From: Juglans regia
Lineage: Eukaryota > Streptophyta > Magnoliopsida > Fagales > Juglandaceae
DNA: 64,000 nt
Direction of reading: 5' to 3'
Assembly (NCBI RefSeq): GCF_001411555.2
Contig: NC_049901.1
Span: forward strand, 29,576,333 to 29,640,332
Below are positions 24,400-37,125 of the stretch, piece after piece. The notes beneath the pieces are model-generated. The model was not told where the DNA came from. It made no database searches and saw only the letters and a list, made by a program, of their open reading frames with translations. Position 1 is the first letter of the stretch, and each line of letters starts with the position of its first letter. The position numbers were made by a program, and so were the translations under genes.

Positions 24400-27300
24400 T
24401 GTAACAGTCCGCTAGAAATTCATTGGTGGAATTTCTATTAACTTTAGGAATCTCGTGAAAACCCCATAAGTTTTTACGAATCGACCAATCGCATAGGTTT
24501 TAGTCTGTCAACATAGTCAGTATTATCACTCACTATGGTGCTAGTAATATGAGTTTAATTATTTGAGGTAGTTAGAAGTGTCAGAATGCGTTATGGTCTA
24601 CGCCATTAGACTCAGAGGATTATTTAGGATTTTATGGCGCAATAACTTATTTTCATAATTTCGGACGAAACGTCTGTTGAAAATTGTGAAATTATTTTTA
24701 GGGGCACTTCGGGGTTGAATTTCGTTAAACGATTTTCACTATAAGTTAATATGAATATTTAGAATTTTTAGTACTAAGTTTATTATGTATTTTTTTGGAG
24801 TGAATAGTAACCTCGATAAGCGCACCCATTGCAGTGTTTTCAAAATCACAGTGTGGAATGTCCAAATTAGGTTAGAGAAGTTTTATTTGGACACTTGGCA
24901 AGATTTTAGCCACACTTAGTGAATGGTATTAGACACTTGACACAAAGAAGAACCATTAGATAGATTTGTGAAGGAATCAAGGTGTGAGATCATGCCACCT
25001 AAGCAAAGTTGTGTTTCATCTGTTCAACCAAATTGTGCCAGACCAAAGAGGGTTTCAACCCTAGAAAAACCCTAAATGATTGGAATCCAATTGAAACCCC
25101 AAAATCTTGGTTGAAACCAAAACCCTAAATGGTTTTCCCAAACCCTAAAGTTGGCCTCCAAACCCTTTTTAATCCGATTTCTAGCATTGTGTTTAATCAC
25201 TTGATTAAATCACTTCCACATGCTATTAATTAATCAAATTCTTGTTATGACATCATTATTCAACCTTTTAAACCTTGGGAATTTGATTGGGCCAAGAAAA
25301 ATTGATTTTGGGCTTGATAGCATCTCAAACCCTAACCAAACCCCCTTTAAACCCCAAATTGAAGCCCACTTGGTGGGGCCCACCAAGGCCCACGAAATTG
25401 GCCACCTTGGCAAAGCTTCTTGGAGAAGTTTCCTCCCCCACATGGCAGACCATCCACTGCCATTGGCTGCACCCAATAGTGCCTTGATGTGAAGGAGAAA
25501 TTCACTCCATCAACCTCCATCTTTCACAGCTGCTGCAAGCAGTCTCTGCCCCTCTCTATTCTCCACTTTATGTCACATATCCACCTCCAATCAAGGGTCA
25601 TTCAAGCCCATAACTTCTCCCTCCAGAAGTCTAAAGTCGTGCAAGACATACATCTCTCCATTTTATCACTTCTTTCTCCCGTTCTTAGAGAGAAACCCAA
25701 AAGAGCTCTCTCGGGCAGATTTCTGGGACTTTTTGCGTGGCCATTTACGACCCTTTGTAAGTATTTTCACACGATGATTCCTTCACATAAGTTGTTCTTC
25801 TTTGAGTCTAGTTTCCGTGTATATATTATTAGTCTCATTCAATTCTCATTTGGTCGGTCAAAAGTATTTTTAAACATGGAAAGGTCATTCTGGGCGTGAA
25901 ACTGGAGAGTATGTTATGTTTTGAAAGTTTTGACCAAGCTAATGGACTTATCTTGGTCCGAAAATTTTATGGAGTGTTGTTAACATGTGTTTATGAATGT
26001 TCATTGAGGTTTTGTTGCATGAATAAAGCTTTTGATGATAGATTTGCTTAGAGTTAGAAACTTGAAAACTGGAAGTGGAAAAACAGTTTCTGTTTGGTGA
26101 AAGTTTGAATATTTCGTGGTTTAATCTTATTCCAAAGGCTTTGATATTTTTATATGATGATCCTAAGCCTCTTATATACATGTTAGGATGTTATTTTGAG
26201 GATGTTTAGTATTTTTTTTAAAGATATGATTTTCTATGCAAGAGGATTTCGGTTAGGCCTAAACTTTGATGTTTTTGAGTTAGATCCATGTTTTATTAAA
26301 TTTTAGCCATGTGATTTTAAGTTTGATGGTTGGATCTTCTTTAGGACACATTTTTAAACCATGTGATGTGTTAGTTTGAAGATCACATGTCTTTAAGCCA
26401 TGGATCAAGAGATTGATCATAGTTAGTTGGAAAAATCAGTTTCTGTTTTGGACTAAGTTTAAAACCAAAAACTCCAAGTGTTGTTTTGTGTTTTTTGGTG
26501 AGTTTTGTTTGATGTTTTAAAGCATGTTTGATCTTAGGATGATATTATGAATATGTTAGAAGTAAGATTTGATTTTTTGGAATTCTTGGAGATGTTTTTT
26601 TTAAGGTCAAAACTTGTGATTTAAGGTTTACTTTTTGTTAAAAAGTTTGGGTCTCTTTACAAAAAGTTTAGTATTGATAATTAGCTTTTTCTTAATGGAT
26701 AGTTTTAGGGTGTTTTTAAACTTAGGATAGTAAGATCTTTGTTACAAGATTTTGGTTTATTCATGAGTTTTGGAACTTGAAAGAATTGCAACCAAAATAA
26801 GACAAATGGCCTATGTAGGTTTCGGCCATAGTGAGTTTTTCATAGTTGTGATTGGTTTTAAATTTTTCTGAGTTGAGATTTGAGTTTGGGACAAAATTTA
26901 CATGAGGAATGTAAATTTTGGTAATTTTTTGGAATTAGGATATCAAATCCTTAAGTTAGGGGGTAAAATGATCATTTGCCCACATGTAGAGGGTAAAATG
27001 GTAATTTTACTCTAAGTTGTCTCTTTTCACATTTCTAATTGTTAGTAATTAATTTCTAACTTTTAGAATAACCTTTTACAGTTCCTCGTGTTTCGCGCTT
27101 TATTCTAGTAGAACGCGACGATCGAGGTAAGTTAGCTTTTAACTTACTATCAGTTTAATGTGTATGAGTGATAAGTAAGGGAACTAAATTGTATGTATGC
27201 ATGTTATCATATGTGCCATGCCAAGTCATTACATATTTATCTGTTACACAGAATTTATTCTGTCATGAATTATTCATCTGTTACAAAAGATATTCTGTCA

Positions 27301-28973
27301 CGTATTCATATACATTGCAAGCATGTCATGTTAAGTTAAGTATGCCATCTGTTACATGTATTTCATGTCATGTAAGATTCACTGTCACATGTTACACCAT
27401 GTTATGAAATGTTGTCTGTTATATGGTATGCCATGTTACGAAATGTTGCATGTTACATGTATGTCATGTTATGAAATGTATTCTGTTACATTTATGTCTT
27501 GAAGTATGTCATGTCTGTCATCTTATGTTCATGTCATGTTATGCTACGTCAGGACTTTTGTCTTTTATGTCACGATCATGTTACGTCACGTTACGAAATG
27601 TCATGTATGCCAGTTAAGTTATTCATGTCAATCACGACCCTAAGCACTAGGATGGGGTAATATCCTAGTGGAACTCCTTTGTTCACGCTGGAGTGTCTAA
27701 ATAGGTGTGAAATTCCCTGGGTTGACGAAGTACAGTCAACAGGTTGCGAATGGGGCCTAATTAGCTGGTCACCGGAGCGCGCCAGGCACTAACGCCGATG
27801 GTGCCACACATTATGTTACGTGTGTCCACAGCAAGTGTGGCACAAACAGATAAGTCATGGGGCCACAACAACTGTGGAGCATGAAGTATGGGGCCACAAC
27901 AACTGTGGAGCATACACTACGTGAGACACAGCAATTGTGACACGTAGAATACGTGGGGCCACAACAACTGTGGAGTACGTATTAACGCACTCACAGCTGG
28001 TATAGAAACCTGTGATGTGATGCGGTAATCGGCAGGGACACACGGCTCAAGGGGACCTGTGTAGCACCCATATGGTCACTTTAATGATTAAGTCTATTGA
28101 ATAAGATTCCAAGTTCATGTCACGTTTCACAAGTTCATGTTATGTTCAAGTTTACGTTCACGCAATCATGGTAATCCCATGAGACAAGAATATGTTTCAA
28201 GTTCATGTTATGTTATGTTCACATTTACGTTATGTTCCAAGTTCACATTTATGTTATGTCATGCTCAAGTTCATGTTCAAATTATGCATGTTCACCTTCA
28301 TGTTATGTTTTAAGTCCATGTTATATTTCAAGTTCACGTTCATGCTATGTTTCAAGTCATGTTCATGCTAAGCTTCAGTTTCAGTTTAAGTTATGCCAGT
28401 TATGTTATGTTGTATGTCAAGTTATGCTATGATTACTTATGATTTGATTATGCATTCATGCTTTTACTGCCATGCATGCATCATTAACCTGTGTGGAAGT
28501 TTTCCGTTAACTTGCTGAGATTTGTAATCAAATCTCACTATGGTAGTCCCCACTACCATTCCCCCCGAATGGTAGATTTTGTTATAGGATCTGAAGGAGA
28601 ACCGGGAATCGACCAACTGGAAACGGCCGACTAAGCGACGGTGCGACGTAGATGGTATTTCAATAGTTACCTCAGATTACTACTTGTATTGGTGGAGTTC
28701 AATCTCCAGCACTATTTTGATCACAACTTTATGGACTATTATTGTGATCTTAGTTGTTTAGTATGGAGTATGTTTTAAGTATTTGGGATATTTTAGTTTG
28801 GTGCATAGTATTGCTAAAGAAAAAAATTATCCGCTGCGAATATTGCATAATGCTAGATGCATGTTAGGAATATTGCATCTTATATGTCATGAACGGGGGC
28901 AGGTAATCTTGTGTTGCATGTCTCGACACTTCAAATGTCCGTCCGATCCCAAGCGGAATTTGGGGGCGTCACA
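24400..28973 (+). mobile_element. Solo LTR C, 4574 bp, inserted in B
   Basis: Begins TGTAACAGTCCGC and ends TTTGGGGGCGTCACA. The target duplication CATAA lies at 24395-24399 and 28974-28978. It landed just beyond the hairpin array of B. It holds the degenerate repeats (27240-27620 and 28110-28440), the palindrome at 27127-27147 and the hairpin array at 27825-27975. It is the innermost, so the youngest, insertion in this nest. Confidence 0.92.
27825..27975. repeat. Hairpin array in LTR C
   Basis: Reverse-complement copy of the array in A and B, with units CCACAACAACTGTGG. Confidence 0.8.
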
Positions 28974-31900
28974 CATAATGTGTGGCACCATCAGCGTTAG
29001 TGCCTGGTGCGCTCCGATGACCAGCTAATTAGGCCCCATTCGCAACCTGTTGACTGTACTTCGTCAACCCAGGGAATTTCACACCTATTTAGACACTCCA
29101 GCGTGAACAAAGGAGTTCCACTAAGATATTACCCCATCCTAGCACTTAGGATTGTGATTGACATGAATAACTTAACTGGCATACATGACATTTCGTAATG
29201 TGACGTAACATGAACGTGACATAAAAGCCAAAAGTCCTGACGTAGCATAACGTGTGAACGTAAGATGACAGACATGACATACTTCAAGACATAAATATAA
29301 CAGAGTACATTTCATAACATGGCATACATGTAACATGCAACATTTTCTAACATGGCATACCATATAACAGACAACATTTATTAACACCGTGTAACATGTG
29401 ACAGTGAATATTACGTGACATGAAATACATGTAACAGATGGCATACTTAATTTAACATGACATACTTGCAATGTATAGGAATACGTGACAGAATATCTTG
29501 TGAACAGATGAATAATTCATGACAGAATAAATTCTATGTAACAGATAAATATGTAATGACTTGGCATGGCACATATGATAACATGCATACATACAATTTA
29601 ATTCCCTTACTTATCACTCATACACATTAAACTGATAGTAAGTTAAAAGCTAACTTACCTCGATCGTCGCGTTCTACTAGAATAAAGCGTGAAACACGAG
29701 GAACTGTAAATGGGCATTCTAAAAGTTAGAAATTAATTACTAACAATTAAAAATGTGAAAAGAGACAATTTAGAGTAAAATTACCATTTTACCCTCTACA
29801 TGTGGGCAAATGACCATTTTACCCGTAACTTAAGGAATTGATATCCTAATTCCAAAAATTACCAAAATTTACATTCCTCATGTAAATTTTGACCCAAACT
29901 CAAATATCAACTCAGAAAAATTTAAAAGCAATCACAACTATGAAAAACTCACTATGGCCGAAACTTACATAGGCCATTTGTCTTGATTTTGGTTGCAATT
30001 CTTTCAAATTCCAAAACTCATGAATAAACCAAAATCTTGTAACAAAGATCTTCCTATCCTAAGTTTAAAAACACCCTTAAAAAATATCCATTAAGAAAAA
30101 GCTAATTATCAACACCAAACATTTTGTAAAAAGACCCAAACTATTTAATAAAAAGTAAACCTTAAATCACAAGTTTTGACCTTAATAAAAACATCTCCAA
30201 GAATTCCAAAAAATCAAATCTTACTTCTAACATATTCATAACATCATGCTAAGATCAAACATACTTTAAATCATCAAACAAAACTCATCAAAAATCACAA
30301 AACAACACTTGGAGTTTTTGGTTTTAAACTTTGTCCAAAATATAAACTGTTTTTCCTAACTAACTATGATCAATCTCTTGATCCATGGCTTAAAGACATG
30401 TGATCTTCAAACTAACACATCACATGGTTTAAAAATGTGTCCTAATCAAACTTAAAATCACATAGCTAAAATTTAATAAAACATGGATCTAACTCAAAAA
30501 CATCAAAGTTTAAGCCTAACCGAAATCCTCTTGCATAGAAAATCATATCTTTAAAACTAATACTAAATATCTTTGAAATAACATCCTAACATGTATATAA
30601 GAGGCTTAGGATCATCATATAAAAATATCAAAGCCTTTGGAATAAGATCAAACCATGAAATATTCCAACTTTCACAAAACAGAAACTGTTTTTCCACTTC
30701 CAGTTTTCAAGTTTCTAACTCTAAGAAAATCTAACATCAAAAGCTTTATTCATGCAACAAAACCTCAATTAACATTCATAAACACATATTAAAAATACTC
30801 CATAAAATTTTCGAACCAAGATATATCCATTAGCTTGGTCAAAACTTCCAAAACATAACATACTCTCCAGTTTCACGCCTGGAATGACCTTTCCATGGTT
30901 AAAAATACTTTTTACCAATCAAATGAGCATGGAATAAGACTAATAAGATATACACGGAAACTAGACTCAAATACGAACAACTTTTATGAAGGAGTCATTG
31001 TGAGATAATACCTAAAAAGGATCGAAAATGGCCATGCAAAAAGACCTAGAAATCTGCCCGAGAGAGCTCTTTTGGGTTTCTCTCTAAGAACGGGGGAAAG
31101 AAGTGATAAAATGGAATGAAAAGTGCCTTGCACAACAATAGACTCCTGGAGGGGAAAGTTGTGGGCTGGAATGACCCTTGATTGGAGAATAGTGAGGGGC
31201 AGAGACTGCCTGCAGCAGCTGTGAAAGATGGAGGTTGATGGAGTGGATTTCTACTTCACATCAAGGCACTATTGGTGCAGCCAATGGCAGTGGATGGTCT
31301 GACATGTGGGGGAGGATACTTCTCCAAGAAGCTTTGCCAAGGTGGCTAATTTCGTGGGCCTTGGTGGGCCCCACCAAGTGGGCTTCAATTTGGGGTTTAA
31401 AGGGGGTTTGGTTAGGGTTTGAGATGCTATCAAGCCCAAAATCAATTTTTCTTGGCCCAATCAAATTTCCAAGGTTTAAAATGTTGGATAATGATGTCTT
31501 AACTAGGATTTGATTAATTAATAGCATGTGGAAGTGATTTAATCAAGTGATTAAATACAATGCTAGAAATCGGGTTAAAAAGGGTTTGGAGACCAGCTTT
31601 AGGGTTTGGGGAAACCGTTTAGGATTTCAGTTTCAACCAAGCTTTCGGAGTTTCAATTGGATTCCAGCCATTTAGAATTTTACTAGGGTTGAAATCCTCT
31701 TTGGTCTGGCACAATTTAGTTGATCAGATGAAACAAAGCTTTGCGTAGGTGACATGATCTCACACCTTGACTTCCTTCACAAATCCATCTAATGGTTCCT
31801 CTTTGTACCAAGTCTCTAATATTATTCACTATGTGTGGCTAAGATATGGCCAAGTGTCCAAATAAAACTCCTCCAACCTAATTTGGACATTTCACACTGT

Positions 31901-34900
31901 GATTTTGAAAACACTGCACTGGGTGCGCTTATCGAGGTTACTATTCACTCCAAAAAAATGTATAATTAACTTAGTACTGAAAACTTCTAAATATTCTTAT
32001 TAACCTATAGTGAAAATCGTTTAACGAAATTCAACCTCGAAGTGCCCCTAAAAATAATTTCACACTTTCCAACAGACGTTTCGTCTGGAATTATAAAAAT
32101 AAGTTATTGCGCCATAAAATTCTAAATAATCCACTGAGTCTAATGGCGCAGCCCATAACGCATTCTGACATTTCTAACTATCTCAAATAATTAAACTCAC
32201 AAATCTAGCACCATAGTGAGTGATAACACTGATTATGACGACAGACTAAAACCTGAGCGATTGGTCGATTCGTAAAAACTTATGGGGTTTTCACGAGATT
32301 CCTAAAGTCAATAGAAATTCCACCAATGAATTTCTAGCGGACTGTTACAAAAATAGTAAAAGTCGTATAAAATAAGCAACCCGATAAGCAATTGCAAAGC
32401 ACATGGCACCATACTAATATCATATCCCAAACATTGCCCAAAATGTAAACATATATCATAAAAATATAACATCCCAAATCATAGAGTATAGTTTAAAACT
32501 CTCAAAACATGGGACCTCCTCAAAACATAGTTCCACAAAAGTGCAGGTCTAAAACCATAAGTACTGTTTCTTTTTTTTCTTCCACAAAATGACTTTAAGT
32601 TCCTGTACTTCTTCAAGAAGATTTAGGCTTCACCGTTTTTCCAAAGCCTTATATTTGTCTCGGTTCTTACACTGCTTGAACTCCGCAATGAATTCAAGTA
32701 TACCAGTGATCTTCTGGGCGATGACCTCGAGTCGCTTTAGGATAGAGGGCTCAGGCCGATTCACAGCCATCTTAGGTACAATCCTCTCCGGAGGAGGAGG
32801 TGCTATTCTCTTCCTCTTGGTCATGGTCTTCGTATCATGAAATGCATGCATGGACATGTACTTGACTTATGCCTTGACCAAAACTTGACTTGTGAACTTG
32901 ACTATTTTCAAAAGACTTGTAACAGAGACTTTAGCTTTTCAGAAAAAAAAACTTCTTAAATTTTTCTTAATCATGTGATCTTAATCAAAACTTGTCTTAT
33001 CAGAACATATCACAAGATTTGCATCGAGTGATCCTTAGCACATAAGCTCATATTCTTATTCAGAGGGTGGACACAACACAATTACCCTTAACACCGCGTG
33101 TTCCTACTAGTTACCGCACCATCAACGGTCCATACACCGTAATGAATACGTCATAAACAGAGATTCATATTAACTCAACCTTACTTTATAGGATTACATG
33201 CCATATGCACCCACTAGCGTTAGACACTTCCTCATTTTTATATACTTTGAAAAGAATCCATTCTAGGCTCGTCGACGATACTTTGTCGACTCAGGGGTTA
33301 CCACTCCATTCTTAAACACTCCAGAATGGACATAGGAGTTCCAGTAGGACATTCCCCCACCCTAGCACTTGGGGTCATGATAAAACTTTTAAACTCTTTT
33401 ATTTGAAATCACTTTTTGAAAACATTTTCTTTGAAAATACTTTTCCCCAAATGCATGTGACATGTGACTTATAACATGCATACTTGCACTTGACATATGA
33501 CATGTGAACTGTCGTGCATGAAATAACCAAGCATAACATGTTCATTTCATAGCATGATAACATAAACCATATGAGATATCAAAAAACATACATGGAACCA
33601 TCAGAACTTGCTTAGGCCGAAACTCATAGGTACAAAAACATGAAGATTTATCACTTAAACATGTTCCAAACTTCAAGCATATAATATAAAAATCAAGAGA
33701 TAGTGAAACAAAACATGAAATCATAGGTTTTTGATCAAGGTCCGAAACTTCCAAGACATGTTCAAACCGAAACATCATGTTGCATAAACCATCAACCTTA
33801 ATCAAGTAAAAATCAAAACTTATAGGAGTATTTCATGACATTTTCATCACAAATTCAGAGCATATAATTCCTTCCATAGATTTACTCAAGATCATATTAG
33901 CATATTTAAACAAATAATCAAGAGATAGCAAACAAATCAATCTAAACGATGAAAGGATTTACACAAATATATACAAGCATTAACCAAGAGTAAGTTGAGT
34001 GTATACTTACAAAAATTTATGTAAAGAAATACTAGCAAGCTGTAAGTCCGAACATAGTATATTAGAAAGAGTAACTAAAAACCCTATCTCATGTTCTTGA
34101 GTGTGTGTGTGGATTTCTAAAGCATCACTTGATCTTAAACTACTTGGCTTCTAGGGTTTTTGGGGTAAAACCCCTTCATTTCACTCATGAAGGAAAACAA
34201 AACCTAAGGTAAAGCAAAGATACATGTGGTGGTCGAAAATATGGGATGAACTCCTTCCACTAATCAACTTGAAGGGTTTCTTGAAAACCCTAAGTCATTT
34301 TTCCAAGAAATCGGTAGAAAGTATGGGTGCTCTATCATTCTCGAAGTCCAATGAGGTTTGAATCTCATTTTCGGGTTGAGAAAGTGACATGTGTGTGTAA
34401 AACTTAAGATGAAATTGATCCTTAACTTGTCTATTCTTGATGGTGCCAAAATCCTATTTCTTGAAAGGATCCTCCTTGTTTGGTTGGAAATAAAATACGA
34501 GAAAGTGAGGGAACCTTCAAGTGAACATGTGAGAATTGTGTGGAGAGAGTGAGAGTTCATGCAATTTTTGAAAAAATGGCAAGGGAAAAGCCCCTTGGCA
34601 TGTACCCCTTCCTTTTTATAGTAGACTCTTCACTTCCCTCCTTGGTTTCTTCCAAAATCTTTGCATGGATGACAAGTGGCATAGGTTTCTTCTTCCCCTT
34701 TCTCTTTTGCCAAAAATGCCTCTTGGAATTTCCCACTTGGATTGCATTGGGAAGGGACATCTTGCGGGTGGCGTGTAGGGTTTCTCTTCCCTTGGCCGAA
34801 ATTCCCTTCTTTTCCCTTTATGTCCTTTCTTTCCTTAAGCAAGTGAATATTTTTCAAGGGTAACTTGGTAAAACATTACATGCCTCTTCCCTTTCCTAAC

Positions 34901-36187
34901 AAGTAACCTTTGGTATGGATGACAAGTGGCATTAGGCGTGTGCCATAGCCATAGTCGTCCACTCCTTCTACTTTTCCCAAGTTGATGCTTCATCTTCCAA
35001 GTACTCCTTCCTTAGGTGACATTTCATGTGCCATTGGTCCAAAATAATTTAAGTGGGAAGTGGCAAGTGAATGGGGATCTTGAGAGTGTTCTAGCCGAAA
35101 CCCTAATGACATATTTGTCCTTGATACAAAAGTCTCATCACATATTCTTATAGAAACTTAGTGCATGCTTAACACTTGGTAAAAGCTGACCAAATTCGAA
35201 ATCCTATGTGCCTCCCTTCGGTTTCCCATGCAAAGTTTCTAGAAAAGCTCTATTTCACTTCCCTAGGCTTTCTTTTCCAAGAAATCTACCTTGGAACTCA
35301 AATTTTAGCCAAGACAATGGGCTAGGTGTGTGGGAAGCTGGGCTAGCCGAAAATCTTTTAGTCTTCCTAGGTTCCTTTTGCCCCTTGGTTCTTGTAGAAG
35401 GTTTCTAGCAAGTTGACAAGTGGCAACTTGTCATGACTAGATTCCTAGGTTCCTAGGTTCCTTTAGGATAGGCGTGCAAGCCATTTCTTGGTGCTTTCCT
35501 ACACCTCTCTGTCCCCCTTAACCCACTATCAAGACTAGATTCAAAGTGTAACATTTTCATGACACATGACACTAGTGACTTAAGATTTGGGTCATGGGCC
35601 TAAAGCAAATTGGGCCTGGGGTTTCTAAATAGGGTAAAAAATTACAAGGTAATCTAAGGTCACTCTCCTCTTGGGCTCAAGTTACCAAATCAAAGACTCT
35701 AAGGCCTTCCAAAGTAACTAAAGCTCCTAAAATGCCATGGCAACCTAGAATGAATTCTAAGGGCTAAGTCTAGACAAACTCGGGTCATCACATGGACAAG
35801 TGGATCTGATTGATTGAAGAGGAGCCGGATCTTGACAAAAGATTATATCTCATTTTGATGATTATAGCCCTAACCCTTCGTGCATTAGAATGCATGAAGC
35901 AGTTGATTTAGTCATGGAGACTTCTTATCAAGAATAATTGTACTAAGATTATGCCACCTTATGATTTGAACTTATGATGGTTATGAATGACATTTGGATG
36001 TTTTAGTTTATTCTGCATAAGTTTTACTCAATCACCCTTATTCCATTATGGTTATTGCATACTGTTAGATGCATTTATAGGATGCATTACATATTAACTG
36101 TCATGAACAAGGGTATGTAACATTGTATTGCATGTCTCGACACTATAAGTCTTTGTTTCATCTCAAGCGGAGGTTGGGAGTGTCACA

Positions 36188-37125
36188 TCTATGACGGCAT
36201 CCTCCAAGCCCCAAATTGCCTCACAATGGCTCCTCTACTCCCAAGAGTCAAGACCATCATCTGTCTCTTGACACTTCTTCTATTGTGCATAACCCATACT
36301 GAGGAGAGAAGTCTTTGAAATTTTTTTTCCACTTCCTGGATGCTAGTGTAATGAAAACCACCCCCATACAAAAATCCTTATTGACAGATATTCAGCACAC
36401 CGCTCATATAAAAGCCTTCAACACCAAAATTACCATAAAAATAATTAGTAGCATGTGTTTACAAATCAACTTGTCTATAACGGAGCTTTTTTTTTACAAA
36501 AAATGCGGAAAGTATCACAACAATTTGGTTGCCAGAAGTTGTGCCCCACATTGGTGTAAAATGGGTAACGATGCCCTTACCACCGAAGGCTACCCGTTTA
36601 CCACCCACTTTATTTTTTTATTTTCTTTCTTTTCAGCTCTGCATTGCTTAGAAGCTTTTTGCTCTCCTACCACATGAGGTTTGATTGAGGTTGTCAGGAG
36701 CTTCCAGTGTTTTTGACGGTTTGAAAATGTATTCAAACAAATCATTTCCTTTAATCAAGCAACATTTTCCCCTCCCGAGCAAAACAACCCCCGCCAGTCA
36801 GTGCGAACTCCCATTTCAACGGCGAGCCATAGTAAACAGCACACGAACTCTCTCTCTATCTCCTCTACTTTACTCTCTCTCTCTCAAAAGCCCTTCTTTC
36901 TACCATATGGAGTTGGCCCAGCCCCGCCCAACCTAGTCCTTGATTGCAGCCGTCGAGCCCACCTCCACATGCATCACACCTCCAGCGGTGAGGATACTTA
37001 TGTGGAGTCCTCACCATCATGCCTCCTGTGGTAAGGAGAAATTACTTATTTGCTTTTAACTTGAACTTGAATATTAGTACAAGTGATTTTAATGCAAACA
37101 GAGAGCAACAATTTTTTTGAGTTTC
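36188..37125. other. Intergenic stretch with promoter-like CT-rich leader
   Basis: No complete gene is recognised. At about 36840-36900 there are CT-rich runs typical of plant 5' UTRs. A short open frame (ATGGAGTTGGCCCAG at 36907) follows, then a possible donor TGTG/GTAAGG near 37029. The PIF/Harbinger-like element begins 100 bp further on, and no matching downstream exon was found. A minus open frame at 36189-36371 has no known family. Confidence 0.3.

Larger units (their letters stand above)
23185..32349 (-). mobile_element. Solo LTR B, split by C
   Basis: LTR parts 23185-24399 and 28979-32349 (about 4.6 kb net) run TGTGACGCCCCC...GCGGACTGTTACA on the plus strand. The target duplication AAAAT lies at 23180-23184 and 32350-32354. 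It is a close relative of C in the opposite orientation. The first 120 bases compared by eye differ at only a few positions. Confidence 0.9.
23048..35792 (-). mobile_element. Solo LTR F, split by B
   Basis: On the plus strand it starts TGTGGCGCCCCCAGCC and ends GGGTCATCACA. Target duplication is TGGAT (23043-23047) against TGGAC (35793-35797), one mismatch. F sequence is 23048-23184 and 32355-35792, about 3.6 kb net. It shows the family's general end structure but little similarity inside to A-C, so it is a different subfamily. Open frames at 34264-34860 overlap on both strands and have no recognisable product. Confidence 0.75.
21520..36187 (+). mobile_element. Old LTR G, split by F
   Basis: The right end is clear: TCTCAAGCGGAGGTTGGGAGTGTCACA ends at 36187, like the ends of D and E. 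Family sequence runs from about 21540 (TTAGCTAGAAGTGTTGGG) through the palindrome at 22125-22145 and CACAACCCCAAGG at about 22385 to 23047. It resumes at 35798. The left end and target duplication were not found, so it is truncated or too diverged. Confidence 0.5.

Noticed and set aside
25220..25492. Overlapping open frames on both strands, repeated at 31235-31527
   Set aside because: Same position in two LTR copies (C and B). Both strands being open suggests composition rather than coding.
34264..34860. Frames of about 100 codons on both strands
   Set aside because: Inside solo LTR F, mutually overlapping, with no recognisable motif.
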